Program-made: the position numbers and the translations under genes
Assembly (NCBI GenBank): GCA_963676435.2
Contig: CAXXOZ010000021.1
Span: 13,842 to 77,841, forward strand
Direction: 5' to 3'
From: CAXXOZ01 sp963676435
Lineage (GTDB): Bacteria; Bacillota; Clostridia; Lachnospirales; Lachnospiraceae
Length of the DNA: 64,000 nt
In this document: one piece after another, positions 54,221-63,590 of the stretch
Layout: every line of letters starts with the position of its first letter
Numbering within the stretch: position 1 is the stretch's first letter
The notes under the pieces: generated by a model
Seen by the model: the letters and a program-made list of their open reading frames with translations, nothing else
Databases searched by the model: none
Told to the model about the DNA's origin: nothing

Positions 54221-54233
54221 ATTGTTCTCCTGT

Positions 54234-54247
54234 TATGAAGTGACCTC
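54234..54247 (+). repeat. IS inverted repeat, end downstream of transposase
   Basis: TATGAAGTGACCTC, exact inverse of 55882-55895. Confidence 0.8.
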
Positions 54248-54307
54248 TTGTCAAGTGTTAATCTCAAGAAATCCTTCTTTTCTTTTTATTTTTTATTGTT
54301 CCAATGC

Positions 54308-54524
54308 CTGGAGCATATGGATAGAGCCTCAGACTTAACAGCTCTCGGCCTTGGCCACTCTGTTATACGTGGATCAGGTTTCCCTGCCAACAGGTCAATG
54401 GTCCGCCGTGAACTCTACTGTCTTTTAACGTGAATCAAAGTATTTTATTACTCTGTCAACAAAGGAGAATCGTAGATAGTTCGAACCTTAATTGTTCTCT
54501 AAGACCCCATCCATATGTTCCAGT
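54308..54524 (-). ncRNA. Candidate structured RNA in the non-coding end of the IS
   Basis: The stretch 54248-54675 holds no gene but is richer in GC than its surroundings. Its borders 54308-54333 and 54499-54524 pair over 26 bases: read as minus-strand RNA, only one position mismatches and four are G-U. G-U pairs fit RNA on the minus strand, the transposase strand, better than the plus strand. Further short hairpins lie at about 54553-54566 and 54615-54640. IS1111-group elements encode their target-guiding bridge RNA at this end, so the region 54255-54675 is the expected place for it. The exact RNA ends are unknown. Confidence 0.5.
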
Positions 54525-54675
54525 CATTTTTATTTCTTGTCAGATTTATGTCGGACAAAGTCCGCCTTACATCTAGCTTGATTACCATTTGTTTTATTCT
54601 ACTGATACTGTCAGGGGTTTACCGCCATAGGCGGCGCTTTGCACCCTTTACTGTATCTGCAGAATAAAATATCAA

Positions 54676-55791
54676 CTATGCAACATTACCTGTCATCATT
54701 CCCCACATAAAACATGCTAATTCTCTTGCTATTGCTGTTGTGGCTACATTTCGATTTACACCTTTACTGAGTGTCATTTTGTAAAATCTTCTCCGTAATC
54801 TTTCATTCGCTTTATCTGCATATGCAATGACTTGTGGGGTGTTTCCTTGTTGCCTTTGTTTCAATGCTATAGATTTATGCCCTATGTTTCCCCTCGTGTA
54901 TGCCTGTGCTGCTTCTACTAGCAGCCTTCTAAGATGACTATTTCCAGCTTTTGTTATGCCATACTTTTTCTGACCATCGCCACTGGAATCTTCACTTGGA
55001 ACTAATCCAAGAAATGCAGCAAACTTTTCTGGCTTAGAAAATCGTTCGAAATCACCGACCTCAACAATCATTGAAAGTGAAGTATGCGCTTTTACACCTA
55101 TTAGGCAACCAAGCTTTTTTACTTTTTCCTGATATTTTTCTCCTGTTGCCAGTTCCTCAATTCGCTGGTCTAAACGTTCTATCTTTTCTGAAAAATAATC
55201 ATAGGTTATAAGATATTCATCCAGTGTTTCTTGGAAAACTCCACCTAATTCCAACGATTTTAGCCATTTCATATGAGCAATTGTCCAATAAGATTTACCT
55301 CCGTCAAACTTCTTTCCAAAACGAAGTACAAATGCTAAAATTTGTTGCTTTGTTTTCTTTAAATTAATCTTTTGATCATCTCTCATGCGGATATATTCTT
55401 TTATTGAATTATCTTCATCTGTTGGTACATGAACTTCGCTATATGTGTGAAATGCAAGACATCTCGCTATATTTCCAGCATCTCTTTTATCAGTCTTAAC
55501 TCTGTTCTTATTAGTTATTGCCATTGTTGTTGGTGCTAAGATAATACATTTAACACCGTGGTCTGTAAGCTGATGATATAGTGAATATCCAAGACAACCT
55601 GCTTCATACCCACAAACAAACTCCACCTCATCTTCAAATCTCTTTCTGAGTTGTTCTAAATACTTAAGTATCATCTTATAATCAGATTGCATCTTTTGCT
55701 GATACTGAACTTTATCTGAATCAAAGTCATAACAACAAACTGTGTAACTTTCCTTATGGACATCCATCCCAACGTAAACTATACTATTCAT
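54676..55791 (-). CDS. IS1111/IS110-family DEDD transposase
   Basis: A 371-residue recombinase. The N-terminal DEDD (RuvC-like) domain starts VYVGMDVHKESYTVCCYD (first catalytic Asp) and includes GYEAGCLGYSLYHQL and VKTDKRDAGNIARCL. The C-terminal Tnp_20 domain contains GVKAHTSLSMIVEVGDFERF and LGLVPSEDSSGDGQKKYGITKAGNSHLRRLL with the reactive Ser. AGGAGG lies 6 nt before the ATG at 55791; the in-frame extension to 55830 has no ribosome site. Confidence 0.93.
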   Translation of the reverse strand: MNSIVYVGMDVHKESYTVCCYDFDSDKVQYQQKMQSDYKMILKYLEQLRKRFEDEVEFVCGYEAGCLGYSLYHQLTDHGVKCIILAPTTMAITNKNRVKTDKRDAGNIARCLAFHTYSEVHVPTDEDNSIKEYIRMRDDQKINLKKTKQQILAFVLRFGKKFDGGKSYWTIAHMKWLKSLELGGVFQETLDEYLITYDYFSEKIERLDQRIEELATGEKYQEKVKKLGCLIGVKAHTSLSMIVEVGDFERFSKPEKFAAFLGLVPSEDSSGDGQKKYGITKAGNSHLRRLLVEAAQAYTRGNIGHKSIALKQRQQGNTPQVIAYADKANERLRRRFYKMTLSKGVNRNVATTAIARELACFMWGMMTGNVA

Positions 55792-55881
55792 ATGTGGCCT
55801 CCTATTGTATGCGGTAATCCCTGTTACCATTAATTTTTCTCAATTAATATTTTACAGGTAAATCCACGAACCTACAATTGT

Positions 55882-55895
55882 GAGGTCACTTCATA
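55882..55895 (-). repeat. IS inverted repeat, end upstream of transposase
   Basis: Exact inverse of 54234-54247. Confidence 0.8.
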
Positions 55896-55968
55896 TTGTC
55901 TTATAAAAACATCAACTTGTTTCTACATATATAATACAACAATTAGACAATTGTTTTCAATATCTTTA

Positions 55969-56385
55969 TTATAAATCTATTTCATTGTTAGAAATTCTAC
56001 TGGCTAGATTTTTAATGTTTCTTTCTATTTCATTTATGATTATTTTGAATTCTTCATCGCTCTTGCCTGTTGGATCATCAAGTCCCCAGTCTTCTGTATG
56101 CTTAGCTGGTAAATATGGACAAACAACATTACAACCCATTTTTATAACAATATCTACTTCTGGAATATCCTTTAATAACTTAGAGCTTTGCTCTTTTTCC
56201 ATATCTACTTTATAAATTTCTTTAATTAATCTTACTGCATCTTGATTAATCATGGGCTTAGTTTCGGTTCCTGCCGAATAACTTTCAAAAATATCTGCTG
56301 CTAAAAGTTTTCCCAGGGCTTCTGCCATTTGACTTCTACAAGAATTATGAACGCATATGAATGCTACTTTTACTTTATTTTCCAT
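55969..56385 (-). CDS. arsC: Arsenate reductase, thioredoxin/LMW-phosphatase type
   Basis: A 138-residue enzyme reducing arsenate to arsenite. The phosphatase-like loop is FICVHNSCRSQMAEA (nucleophile Cys11, Cys16), and the resolving pair is Cys85 and Cys89 in IKMGCNVVCPYLP, followed by DWGLDDPTGKSDE. It is last in the ars operon, so the arsenite it makes is exported by Acr3. The sequence between its stop and the IS (55896-55968) shows nothing else. Confidence 0.92.
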   Translation of the reverse strand: MENKVKVAFICVHNSCRSQMAEALGKLLAADIFESYSAGTETKPMINQDAVRLIKEIYKVDMEKEQSSKLLKDIPEVDIVIKMGCNVVCPYLPAKHTEDWGLDDPTGKSDEEFKIIINEIERNIKNLASRISNNEIDL

Positions 56386-56398
56386 TTAAATGTCTCCT

Positions 56399-57445
56399 TT
56401 ATGATTTAAACCATTTTTTTGATGAATTTGCTATTTTTACAAGTGTTAACATTACTGGTACCTCTACTAAAACTCCTACCACTGTTGCTAATGTAGCTCC
56501 TGACTCAAGACCAAATAATGAAATGGCTACTGCTACTGCAAGTTCAAAAAAGTTTGATGCTCCTATCATACCCGCAGGTGCTGCTACATCATGAGGTAAC
56601 TTTAATAATTTTGCTCCTATATATGCAATGAAAAATATTACAAAAGTTTGTATTATTAATGGTATTGCTATCAAAACTATATTTACTGGATTTGATATAA
56701 TTCTCTGTCCTTGAAAAGAAAATATAATTATCAATGTAAGAAGAAGGCCAATTATCGTAACATTACCAAATTTTGGTATATATGTTTTTTCAAAATATTC
56801 TTTACTTTTATGCTTTGTTATCAACACTCTTGATAGCCACCCAAAGAAGAGAGGAATCACTACAAAAAGTATAACTGATAAAAATAAAGTATCCCAAGGA
56901 ACTTTTACATCTCCAATTCCTAATAAAAAGGCCACAATCGGAACAAAGGCTACTAATATTATCAAGTCATTTGTAGCAACCTGAATCAAAGTATATGCAG
57001 GATTACCTCTTGTTAAATGACTCCATACAAAGACCATAGCTGTACACGGTGCTGCTCCTAAAAGTACAGCTCCAGCTAAATACTCACTTGCTAATTCAGG
57101 TGAAACTAAATTTTTGTATATCACAAAAAAGAATAGCATTGCAAACCCAAACATAGTAAAAGGTTTTATTAACCAGTTAGTTATCCAGGTTAAAATCAGA
57201 CCTTTAGGATTCTCTCCCACCTTTTTAACACTTACAAAGTCAACTTTAAGCATCATTGGGTAGATCATTAACCATATAAGAATCGCTACAGGTATTGAAA
57301 CACTTGCATACTCAAATCTACTTAATACTTCTGGAACCTGAGGTAGAAATACTCCTATCAAAATCCCAATCCCCATACATAATATAACCCATATAGATAA
57401 ATATTTTTCAAAAAAACTTATTCCACTTAATTTCTTATTTTCCAT
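56399..57445 (-). CDS. acr3: Arsenite efflux permease Acr3
   Basis: A 348-residue, ten-helix antiporter of the Acr3/BASS superfamily that expels arsenite. Signature segments are PAVLIWLMIYPMM-type VAILIWLMIYPMMLKVDF, LLGAAPCTAMVFVWSHLTRG (with the essential Cys) and DLIILVAFVPIVAFLLG. It starts one base after arsR and is followed 13 bases later by arsC. Confidence 0.93.
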   Translation of the reverse strand: MENKKLSGISFFEKYLSIWVILCMGIGILIGVFLPQVPEVLSRFEYASVSIPVAILIWLMIYPMMLKVDFVSVKKVGENPKGLILTWITNWLIKPFTMFGFAMLFFFVIYKNLVSPELASEYLAGAVLLGAAPCTAMVFVWSHLTRGNPAYTLIQVATNDLIILVAFVPIVAFLLGIGDVKVPWDTLFLSVILFVVIPLFFGWLSRVLITKHKSKEYFEKTYIPKFGNVTIIGLLLTLIIIFSFQGQRIISNPVNIVLIAIPLIIQTFVIFFIAYIGAKLLKLPHDVAAPAGMIGASNFFELAVAVAISLFGLESGATLATVVGVLVEVPVMLTLVKIANSSKKWFKS

Positions 57446-57446
57446 A

Positions 57447-57824
57447 TTAACTCCTTATCTTTTCATAAACTGATTCGGAATCACATCTTATATCCTGACA
57501 GTTCAATCCACTATTCATATAATTTTCACAAATCTTTAAATCCTTCATAAAAACATTATATTTTAAAAATTCTTCTTCAAGATATGCCACAAGTTTTTTG
57601 CTATTTTCAAGAAATTCTTCATTTATTTTATAGTGTATCCATTGGGCATCTTTGGTTGATGAAATTATTTTTGAGCTTTTCAACTTACTTAAATGTCTAG
57701 AAACATTTGACTGACTTAAACCTAGTAAAACTTCTAATTCACAAACACAAAGCTCATATTTCATTAGTAAATTTATCATTCTTAATCTATTTTCATCTGA
57801 AAGTGTTTTAAAATACTCAACCAT
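57447..57824 (-). CDS. arsR: ArsR family arsenite-responsive repressor
   Basis: A 125-residue winged-helix metalloregulator. The As(III)-binding pair appears in YELCVCELEVLLGLSQSNVSRHLSKLK (given by its ends, about residues 24-50; CVC at the start of helix 3), with further cysteines near the C terminus (CENYMNSGLNCQDIRC). It heads the arsR-acr3-arsC operon and should repress it until arsenite or antimonite binds. Confidence 0.93.
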   Translation of the reverse strand: MVEYFKTLSDENRLRMINLLMKYELCVCELEVLLGLSQSNVSRHLSKLKSSKIISSTKDAQWIHYKINEEFLENSKKLVAYLEEEFLKYNVFMKDLKICENYMNSGLNCQDIRCDSESVYEKIRS

Positions 57825-57898
57825 AACTACTCCTTATATGATTATATTCGATTTTACTCATAAAGTAATCCAAAAAATAACTTTTGTCAATTCAAAAG

Positions 57899-59905
57899 TT
57901 ACTTTTTAAATAATTTTTCTATATATTTTTCTTCTAAAGGCATTGAAAGTAAAAATCCCTGAAGATAGTCGCAACCATAATTATCAAGCTCACTTAACTG
58001 AAGACTTTCTTCCACGCCCTCTGCAACCACCTTAAGACCTAGATTATGAACTAGAGAAATAATATCTTTTACTATAGCTCTTCCTTTTTCTGATCTATTC
58101 ATATCATCAATAAAGGATTTATCAATTTTCAAAATATCTATTGGCATTCTTTTTAGATGATTTAATGAAGAATATCCTGTTCCAAAATCATCTAGTGCAA
58201 CTACAACTCCTGTCTTTTTAAGTTCTTCTAATTTATTCAGTATATCTTCCCAGTTCTCTGTTGCTTCTGACTCTGTGATTTCAAGCTCAATATTTTCAGG
58301 ATTAACATTAGATTCATCAATTATTCTTTTTACATCTAAAGCAAAGTTATCATCTTTTAACTGCACCATAGAAATGTTAATTGACATAGTAAGGTGATTT
58401 CCGTATTCATTTCTAAGTTTGGCTAATTTTGTACATGCCTCTCTTAAAACCCATTCCCCAATAGGAATAATAACCCTTGTTTCCTCTGCTTTTGGTATGA
58501 ATTTTGCCGGACTGACAAATCCTAATTCTGGAGAGTTCCATCTAAGCAAAGCTTCAAACCCTCTAACTTTTGTTCCATTACTATTATACTGAGGCTGATA
58601 AACCAGATGAAATTCCTTTCTATCTAATGCTGTCGCCAAAAGTCCTTCTAGTTTCGCATCTTCCATAAACTCTAACATCATTTTCTTATTAAAAAATCTG
58701 ATCTTATTTTTACCTGCTTCTTTAGCATTATACATAGACATATCAGCATATTTAATGAGTTTTGATGTGGTTTCTCCATTTTCTGGATATATAGATACAC
58801 CAAAACTTGCCGAAAGAACTATTTCAACATTTCTAACTAAAAATGGCTTTTGAAATAACATTCTTATTTCATCAATCTCTTTTTCAACCTCTTTTTTATC
58901 AACATCTCTTCTAATAAGGAGGGCAAACTCATCTCCTCCAAGTCTTCCTAGCATATCTTTTTTATTAATTTTCTTTTTGATGTTTTTAGAGACATATTTT
59001 AAAAATTCATCTCCAACATGATGGCCTAGTGAATCATTTACCTTTTTAAATGCATCTACATCTATATATACAACATAAAATTTTGACTTCTCATTTTTAG
59101 AAATACTAATTTGTTTTTTTATTGTATCCATTATAAGAGTACGGTTTGGTAAGCCAGTCAGTTTATCATAATATGCCATTGTATTCAGTTTCTCTTCTCT
59201 GATTTCCAATTCATGATTATAGGACTTTAACTGCTCGTTTTTTTCTCTAAGCTCTTCTTCAGACGCAGCTATTTCTTCATACAAAGCAGTAATTTCCTCT
59301 TTTTGCTCTATTTCAGAATTTGCTTTTTCTACTATTCTAAAATACCTCTCAGTATTTACCTTTCCAACAAAATGTAGAATTATTAACATAACAATAAAGG
59401 AAATCAATAAAGAAACATAAAACAACCAGCTAGGAGTAATGCTAAATTTTTCAGGATTCATCCATGCAAAAATAGTCGTAAATACAAAGTTTATTGATAA
59501 TAAATAAACCATATGTTTTTTTATTCTAGCATATGCAAAAACAAGTTGTAATAACATGATAATCCAAACTACATAGGAAAATGTTTCATACAATGTAAAG
59601 AAAATATATTGTGTAATTAAAACAAAGACAACTGATAATAATACGCTGGCTAAATATGAATTAATTTTTAATTTACTAACGATATAAATTAAAAATGAAG
59701 ACAACATAAATGCAAAAAAATGATATGTATATAAAGATACATTTGCAGGATCAAAAATAAGGAAAAGAACATATCCTAAAATCCCTGCAACAAAAAGTAT
59801 GGGTGCCATTATCATCGAAATAAGTTGATTTTCATACTTTGTTAGTTCATACTCATTTGTTTCCTTATTCATTAAATTAATAACTGTTTTAAACTTTTTG
59901 TTCAT
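57899..59905 (-). CDS. Membrane GGDEF-EAL cyclic-di-GMP protein
   Basis: A 668-residue protein. Residues 25 to about 195 contain about six membrane helices, then a coiled coil (about 195-245), a GGDEF domain (YDKLTGLPNRTLIMD; active site LGGDEFALL) and an EAL domain. The EAL catalytic set looks complete: RGFEALLRW, SINISMVQL, EITESEA, ALDDFGTGYSSL, LKIDKSFID, VAEGVE and GFLLSMP. No RxxD inhibition site precedes GGDEF. It could both make and degrade cyclic di-GMP, sensing a membrane signal. Confidence 0.9.
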   Translation of the reverse strand: MNKKFKTVINLMNKETNEYELTKYENQLISMIMAPILFVAGILGYVLFLIFDPANVSLYTYHFFAFMLSSFLIYIVSKLKINSYLASVLLSVVFVLITQYIFFTLYETFSYVVWIIMLLQLVFAYARIKKHMVYLLSINFVFTTIFAWMNPEKFSITPSWLFYVSLLISFIVMLIILHFVGKVNTERYFRIVEKANSEIEQKEEITALYEEIAASEEELREKNEQLKSYNHELEIREEKLNTMAYYDKLTGLPNRTLIMDTIKKQISISKNEKSKFYVVYIDVDAFKKVNDSLGHHVGDEFLKYVSKNIKKKINKKDMLGRLGGDEFALLIRRDVDKKEVEKEIDEIRMLFQKPFLVRNVEIVLSASFGVSIYPENGETTSKLIKYADMSMYNAKEAGKNKIRFFNKKMMLEFMEDAKLEGLLATALDRKEFHLVYQPQYNSNGTKVRGFEALLRWNSPELGFVSPAKFIPKAEETRVIIPIGEWVLREACTKLAKLRNEYGNHLTMSINISMVQLKDDNFALDVKRIIDESNVNPENIELEITESEATENWEDILNKLEELKKTGVVVALDDFGTGYSSLNHLKRMPIDILKIDKSFIDDMNRSEKGRAIVKDIISLVHNLGLKVVAEGVEESLQLSELDNYGCDYLQGFLLSMPLEEKYIEKLFKK

Positions 59906-59914
59906 TATGCCTCC

Positions 59915-60233
59915 TTAAATGTTTTCCATTTTCCATTCACAGATAATGTTTTTTATCATCCAGATCACATCTTCTCTATCTGCATGAATAATTGTATAAG
60001 GAATATCTACAAACTCCGAAAACTCTTTTAGTAACACCTCTGAGTCAATATGATATCCAAAGTCAAATAATACCAATTCATCATACGCATCTTTATAATG
60101 TTTTTTTGCTTCATGATGATTAAAACCGTGTACTTCCATTTGTACTTTCCAGTTTTTTAACCATAAATAGTTTATGGCAAATCCTCTTTTTTTGAGTATA
60201 TATAAGGCAAACTCTTTATTAATATATATACAA
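59915..60233 (-). CDS. Hypothetical protein, start unclear (possible +1 frameshift)
   Basis: The safe frame starts at ATG 60139 and gives 74 residues, ending CEWKMENI. Upstream in the same frame the sequence still reads like protein (NKEFALYILKKRGFAINYL), with no stop back to about 60245 and no usable start. A TTG at 60233 with AGGGG 4 nt upstream would serve if one base were removed from the TATATATAT run (about 60221-60230), giving about 108 residues. No family recognised; His- and Asp-rich middle. It lies between the Rieske protein and the GGDEF-EAL gene. Confidence 0.55.
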
Positions 60234-60245
60234 TTAACCCCTAAC

Positions 60246-60575
60246 TTATTCTAATCCTACAAATATTTCATCACCTTCTACTTTAACAGCATACTTTTTT
60301 AAGTTTTTGACTTTTACATTCATAAATAATAATTTTCCACCCTTTACTACTTCACCAGTTTTTAAATCAAAAATCGAGCCATGCCTAGGACAAATAATCA
60401 TACTTCCTTCGTGTTTACCATCATACAATGATCCACCCATATGTGGACATTTGTTATCAACTGCAAAGTATTCATTTCCAATATTAGCAATTAATATCTC
60501 GATTCCTTCGATTGATACCTTCTTTTTTGTTCCTTCTGTCAGTTCGTTTTTATGAGCCACTTTAACATACTTCAT
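60246..60575 (-). CDS. Rieske-type [2Fe-2S] ferredoxin
   Basis: A small soluble Rieske protein of 109 residues. Cluster ligands are the Cys and His of KCPHMGGSLYDG and of IICPRHGSIFDL. It resembles the ferredoxin subunits of dioxygenases and NirD-like proteins (EVVKGGKLLFMNVKVKNL), although no oxygenase or nitrite reductase lies nearby. AGGAGG lies 9 nt before the ATG at 60575, favouring it over the in-frame ATG at 60596. Confidence 0.88.
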   Translation of the reverse strand: MKYVKVAHKNELTEGTKKKVSIEGIEILIANIGNEYFAVDNKCPHMGGSLYDGKHEGSMIICPRHGSIFDLKTGEVVKGGKLLFMNVKVKNLKKYAVKVEGDEIFVGLE

Positions 60576-60614
60576 CTTATAGTTCCTCCTTTTCAACGAT
60601 TACAGTTTCCAAAA

Positions 60615-61823
60615 TTATTTGATGTAATTCATTACTCCATTTGACCAGTTTATAGCCTGAACATAAAACATAAAAATATTTTCAGATTTAATTTTTATTG
60701 CTGAGGCTAATTCAAAAAGTTTCTCCCAGTTTCCTAGTTCATAATTTATAACTATTTCATATATATTTTTAAATGGACCCGTTTTGTTTATTAAAGCTTC
60801 TTTAACGTCATCACTAACGGATACCCCTTCTAAAGCTTCATTCATAGTTAAACCAGTAATAGCATCCAAAACACTAAATAGCATCATTAAAGAAACATCA
60901 TATTTATAATTTTTAAATTTACTATCCATAGCAATTAATTCCCCAAATTTAGACCTTAAAAGAGAAAGCCTTATTAACTCTGGTGGTTTATCAGATGCAA
61001 TATCCTGCATCATTAGTACATGTATCCACCTTTCCATTTCTCGTAATCCTATATTTGCAATTGCCCTTTTTATCGTAGTTTTTTCATTTTCACCTTTTCT
61101 ATGATGAATAAGTTTTAGAACCTTATATGCCATATTCACATCTGTTTGTATGATTTCTGCTAATTTACCAAATGAAGGCTCTTCTTTATTTATTTCTACA
61201 AATAATCTTTGATAAACCTGATTTGCTGTTATTCTGTTTTTTACTCCTCCAACTATTTGAGGTTTACTAAAAAAATATCCCTGAAATAAGTGAAAGCCCA
61301 TTTTTTTTGCTACTTCAAACTCTTCCTCAGTTTCGATTTTTTCAGCTAATAATATTTTTTTTCTTTTTAAAGCTTTTTTTACTTGATATTCAATTGTACT
61401 TAAGGGTGTAACAATTAGATCATATTTAATAATATCTACATGATCAACTAATGGATATTCATCTATATCCTCTTCAAAATCATCTAGTGCAGTTTTATAT
61501 CCTATTTTTTTTAATTCTTTAACTCTTTTTATAAGCTTATCATCAGCTTTTGTATTTTCTAAAATTTCCAATACCATTTTTTCTGGGTTAATTAATTCAA
61601 TTGCTTCTGACATTAAAAAATTATAATCAAAATTAACAAATGCCTTGGAATTTCCCACTATCTTTTCTATTCCCAATTCAAAAAGGCCACCTAAAACAGT
61701 TGCTGTTGAATTCTCAGCACTAGAATCACTATAAATAAGAGAATTTTCTCCCGCTCTGAATAACAGTTCATATCCATACACTTTCTTTACACGATCAAAT
61801 ATTGGCTGCCTGGCAATAAACAT
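60615..61823 (-). CDS. EAL-HDOD signalling protein (YuxH-like)
   Basis: A 402-residue cytoplasmic protein with an EAL domain (1 to about 200) and an HDOD domain (about 205-402, TDVNMAYKVLKLIHHRKG and RAIANIGLREMERW). The EAL motif is altered to YELLFRAG. LEILEN, ALDDFEED, IKYD, AEKIE and FQGYFFSKP remain, so phosphodiesterase activity is uncertain. It may instead bind cyclic di-GMP. It ends 18 bases before the Rieske operator region and starts 3 bases after the polyferredoxin gene. Confidence 0.88.
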   Translation of the reverse strand: MFIARQPIFDRVKKVYGYELLFRAGENSLIYSDSSAENSTATVLGGLFELGIEKIVGNSKAFVNFDYNFLMSEAIELINPEKMVLEILENTKADDKLIKRVKELKKIGYKTALDDFEEDIDEYPLVDHVDIIKYDLIVTPLSTIEYQVKKALKRKKILLAEKIETEEEFEVAKKMGFHLFQGYFFSKPQIVGGVKNRITANQVYQRLFVEINKEEPSFGKLAEIIQTDVNMAYKVLKLIHHRKGENEKTTIKRAIANIGLREMERWIHVLMMQDIASDKPPELIRLSLLRSKFGELIAMDSKFKNYKYDVSLMMLFSVLDAITGLTMNEALEGVSVSDDVKEALINKTGPFKNIYEIVINYELGNWEKLFELASAIKIKSENIFMFYVQAINWSNGVMNYIK

Positions 61824-61826
61824 AAG

Positions 61827-62883
61827 TCAAGTCCTCCTCGATAATTTGTCTATAAATTTTGTATAATACGATAATGTTTTAGTTGGACATTCATCAATAC
61901 AATGTCCACACCCTACACAGCTTAAATCCACTACTGGAACTTTATTTTTAGCCATATCTTTTATATCAATATTCATCATACAGACTTCATCGCATTTTCC
62001 ACATTGTATACACTGGGAATTATCCGTTTTTATTTTTTGACCTGCTATCTTTGATATCGAAGATAAAAAAGTACCTAAAGGACAGTAATAACAATAACCT
62101 CTTCCTAAAAACGCTATCCAAAAAAACATCATCATTAATAAATCAAATATAAGATACTTGTATATTTCTATCTGGGAAATATAACTAAAATCTCCAGGAA
62201 CTTTTATACCAAAAAGAAATAATATCCACCAAATTGTAAAGAATACAGCTATAACAAAAAATATCCATCTTAATGTCATAAACATTTTCTTCTTATTATC
62301 TCTTAGTTTTTTTCTTTTTCCAATAAGAGGTGTTGCCTTATTAAATATTTCTGCAGCAAATCCATTAAATAGACAAATGGTTGAACACTGCCATCTTCTG
62401 CCAAACAATAGTGTTCCAATCAAAACAATCACTGTAATTATTATATAAACTACTAACACAGCTAGAATTCCACCTACACCCCATAAAGAAATATGAGACT
62501 GGTAAAATCCTGTTCCCTCATGTAATAATTGTATCGGTGTTGTAGTAAAAGGCAATGGCATACCGAAAAAGTAAACTTCCTGATTGCTAAGTGCCACAGG
62601 TAAAATAATATGAATAACAAGCGCGGCAATAATAAAAACCTATCAAGTTTCTCTTTCTCATTTTTGTTTGTTTAGATTTCTTGATTATTCTATATGCTAA
62701 AAAACTTCCCAGTATTATAAAAATTGTTTTTATCTGATTTTCATATAGATGCCAGAACCAGTTTATAAATTCTTTTTGTTCTTCTGATGCGTTAGGGGCA
62801 TATCCATAGTTTAGTCCCGCTATTATAAGACATAATGCTATATATATCCATAATATAATTTTTAAAATATTTTGCTCTTTCAT
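61827..62883 (-). pseudogene. NapH-like membrane polyferredoxin with one +1 frameshift
   Basis: Two frames join into a membrane protein of about 352 residues if one base is dropped from the A5 run at 62634-62638, giving RNLIGFIIAALVIHIILPVALSNQ. It has about six helices, the paired GRRWQCSTICLFNG and GRGYCYYCPLGTF motifs of the NapH/CcoG group, and two C-terminal 4Fe-4S ferredoxin motifs (CIQCGKCDEVCMMN and CVGCGHCIDECPTK). It would carry electrons at the membrane. The start ATG 62883 is preferred over TTG 62907. As for leu, the break may be a sequencing error. Confidence 0.82.
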
Positions 62884-62930
62884 AAAAGACAAACCTTTTT
62901 CTTTCAACCTTTTTCAAAAAACATTTTCAA

Positions 62931-63581
62931 CTACTCATTTACATATTTTAATATGTCTTCTAAAATTGCTTGATATCCATCTGCATAAATATGAATTCCA
63001 TCTATACAAAATTCTTCTTTTAAAGCTCCATTTTCATCATAGAGGTTTTTATTTATATCTATATATATTAAATCTTTCTTTTTTGTCATTTCTTGAAGTT
63101 TTATATTTGTATCATTTACTCTTTCATTTGTTCTGTGATTTAATAATTCTATCATCCATGGATTGTTTATAGCGTCTTTATTAACTGGATAATAGGCTAA
63201 AACATAAATTTTTGTATTCGGCAGTTTATTCTTTATTTCATCAATTATATTCTCATAGTTTTTTATCAAAATTTTCACATCAAAGTCTGGATCATTCATG
63301 TCATTAGTTCCAATATTTATAAAAACTTTTGAAGGCTCTAAGTCAAAAATGCAAACATCTAAAACTTTTGTTAGTTCAGGTGTAGTGAAACCACCTATCC
63401 CTCTATTATAAATCAATTTTTTTGTATCTTCATTTAGTGTTAATTCGTTTATTGGAAATTGCTCCATTAAGGAAGACCCCACAAAGACAACTTGCCCTTT
63501 TTTTATAAATTTATTTAATCTTTTATAATTTTCTATCTTTTTCTTTTTCTCATCATTAAAATAATTTTCTAAAATATCCAT
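62931..63581 (-). CDS. SGNH/GDSL-type hydrolase
   Basis: A 216-residue cytoplasmic esterase-like protein. Block I is VVFVGSSLMEQF (nucleophile Ser), block III INIGTNDMND (Asn) and block V DGIHIYADGYQ (Asp-x-x-His). Related small proteins act as lipases or acyl-carbohydrate esterases. No signal peptide. The substrate is unknown. Confidence 0.88.
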   Translation of the reverse strand: MDILENYFNDEKKKKIENYKRLNKFIKKGQVVFVGSSLMEQFPINELTLNEDTKKLIYNRGIGGFTTPELTKVLDVCIFDLEPSKVFINIGTNDMNDPDFDVKILIKNYENIIDEIKNKLPNTKIYVLAYYPVNKDAINNPWMIELLNHRTNERVNDTNIKLQEMTKKKDLIYIDINKNLYDENGALKEEFCIDGIHIYADGYQAILEDILKYVNE

Positions 63582-63590
63582 TTATCCACC

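Larger units (their letters stand above)
54234..55895 (-). mobile_element. IS1111-type (IS110 family) insertion sequence
   Basis: A 1.66-kb element bounded by a perfect 14-base inverted repeat, TATGAAGTGACCTC at 54234-54247 and its complement at 55882-55895. It contains one DEDD transposase gene and a non-coding stretch of about 430 bases downstream. Subterminal inverted repeats and a long 3' non-coding end are features of the IS1111 group rather than the IS110 group proper. True ends may lie a few bases outside the repeats. The transposase is intact, so the element may be active. Confidence 0.8.

Noticed and set aside
54325..54370. tRNA-like segment (GTGGCCAAGG and CTGTTAAG) in the IS non-coding end
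   Set aside because: No acceptor stem, T-arm or properly paired anticodon stem can be drawn; better explained as part of the IS RNA.
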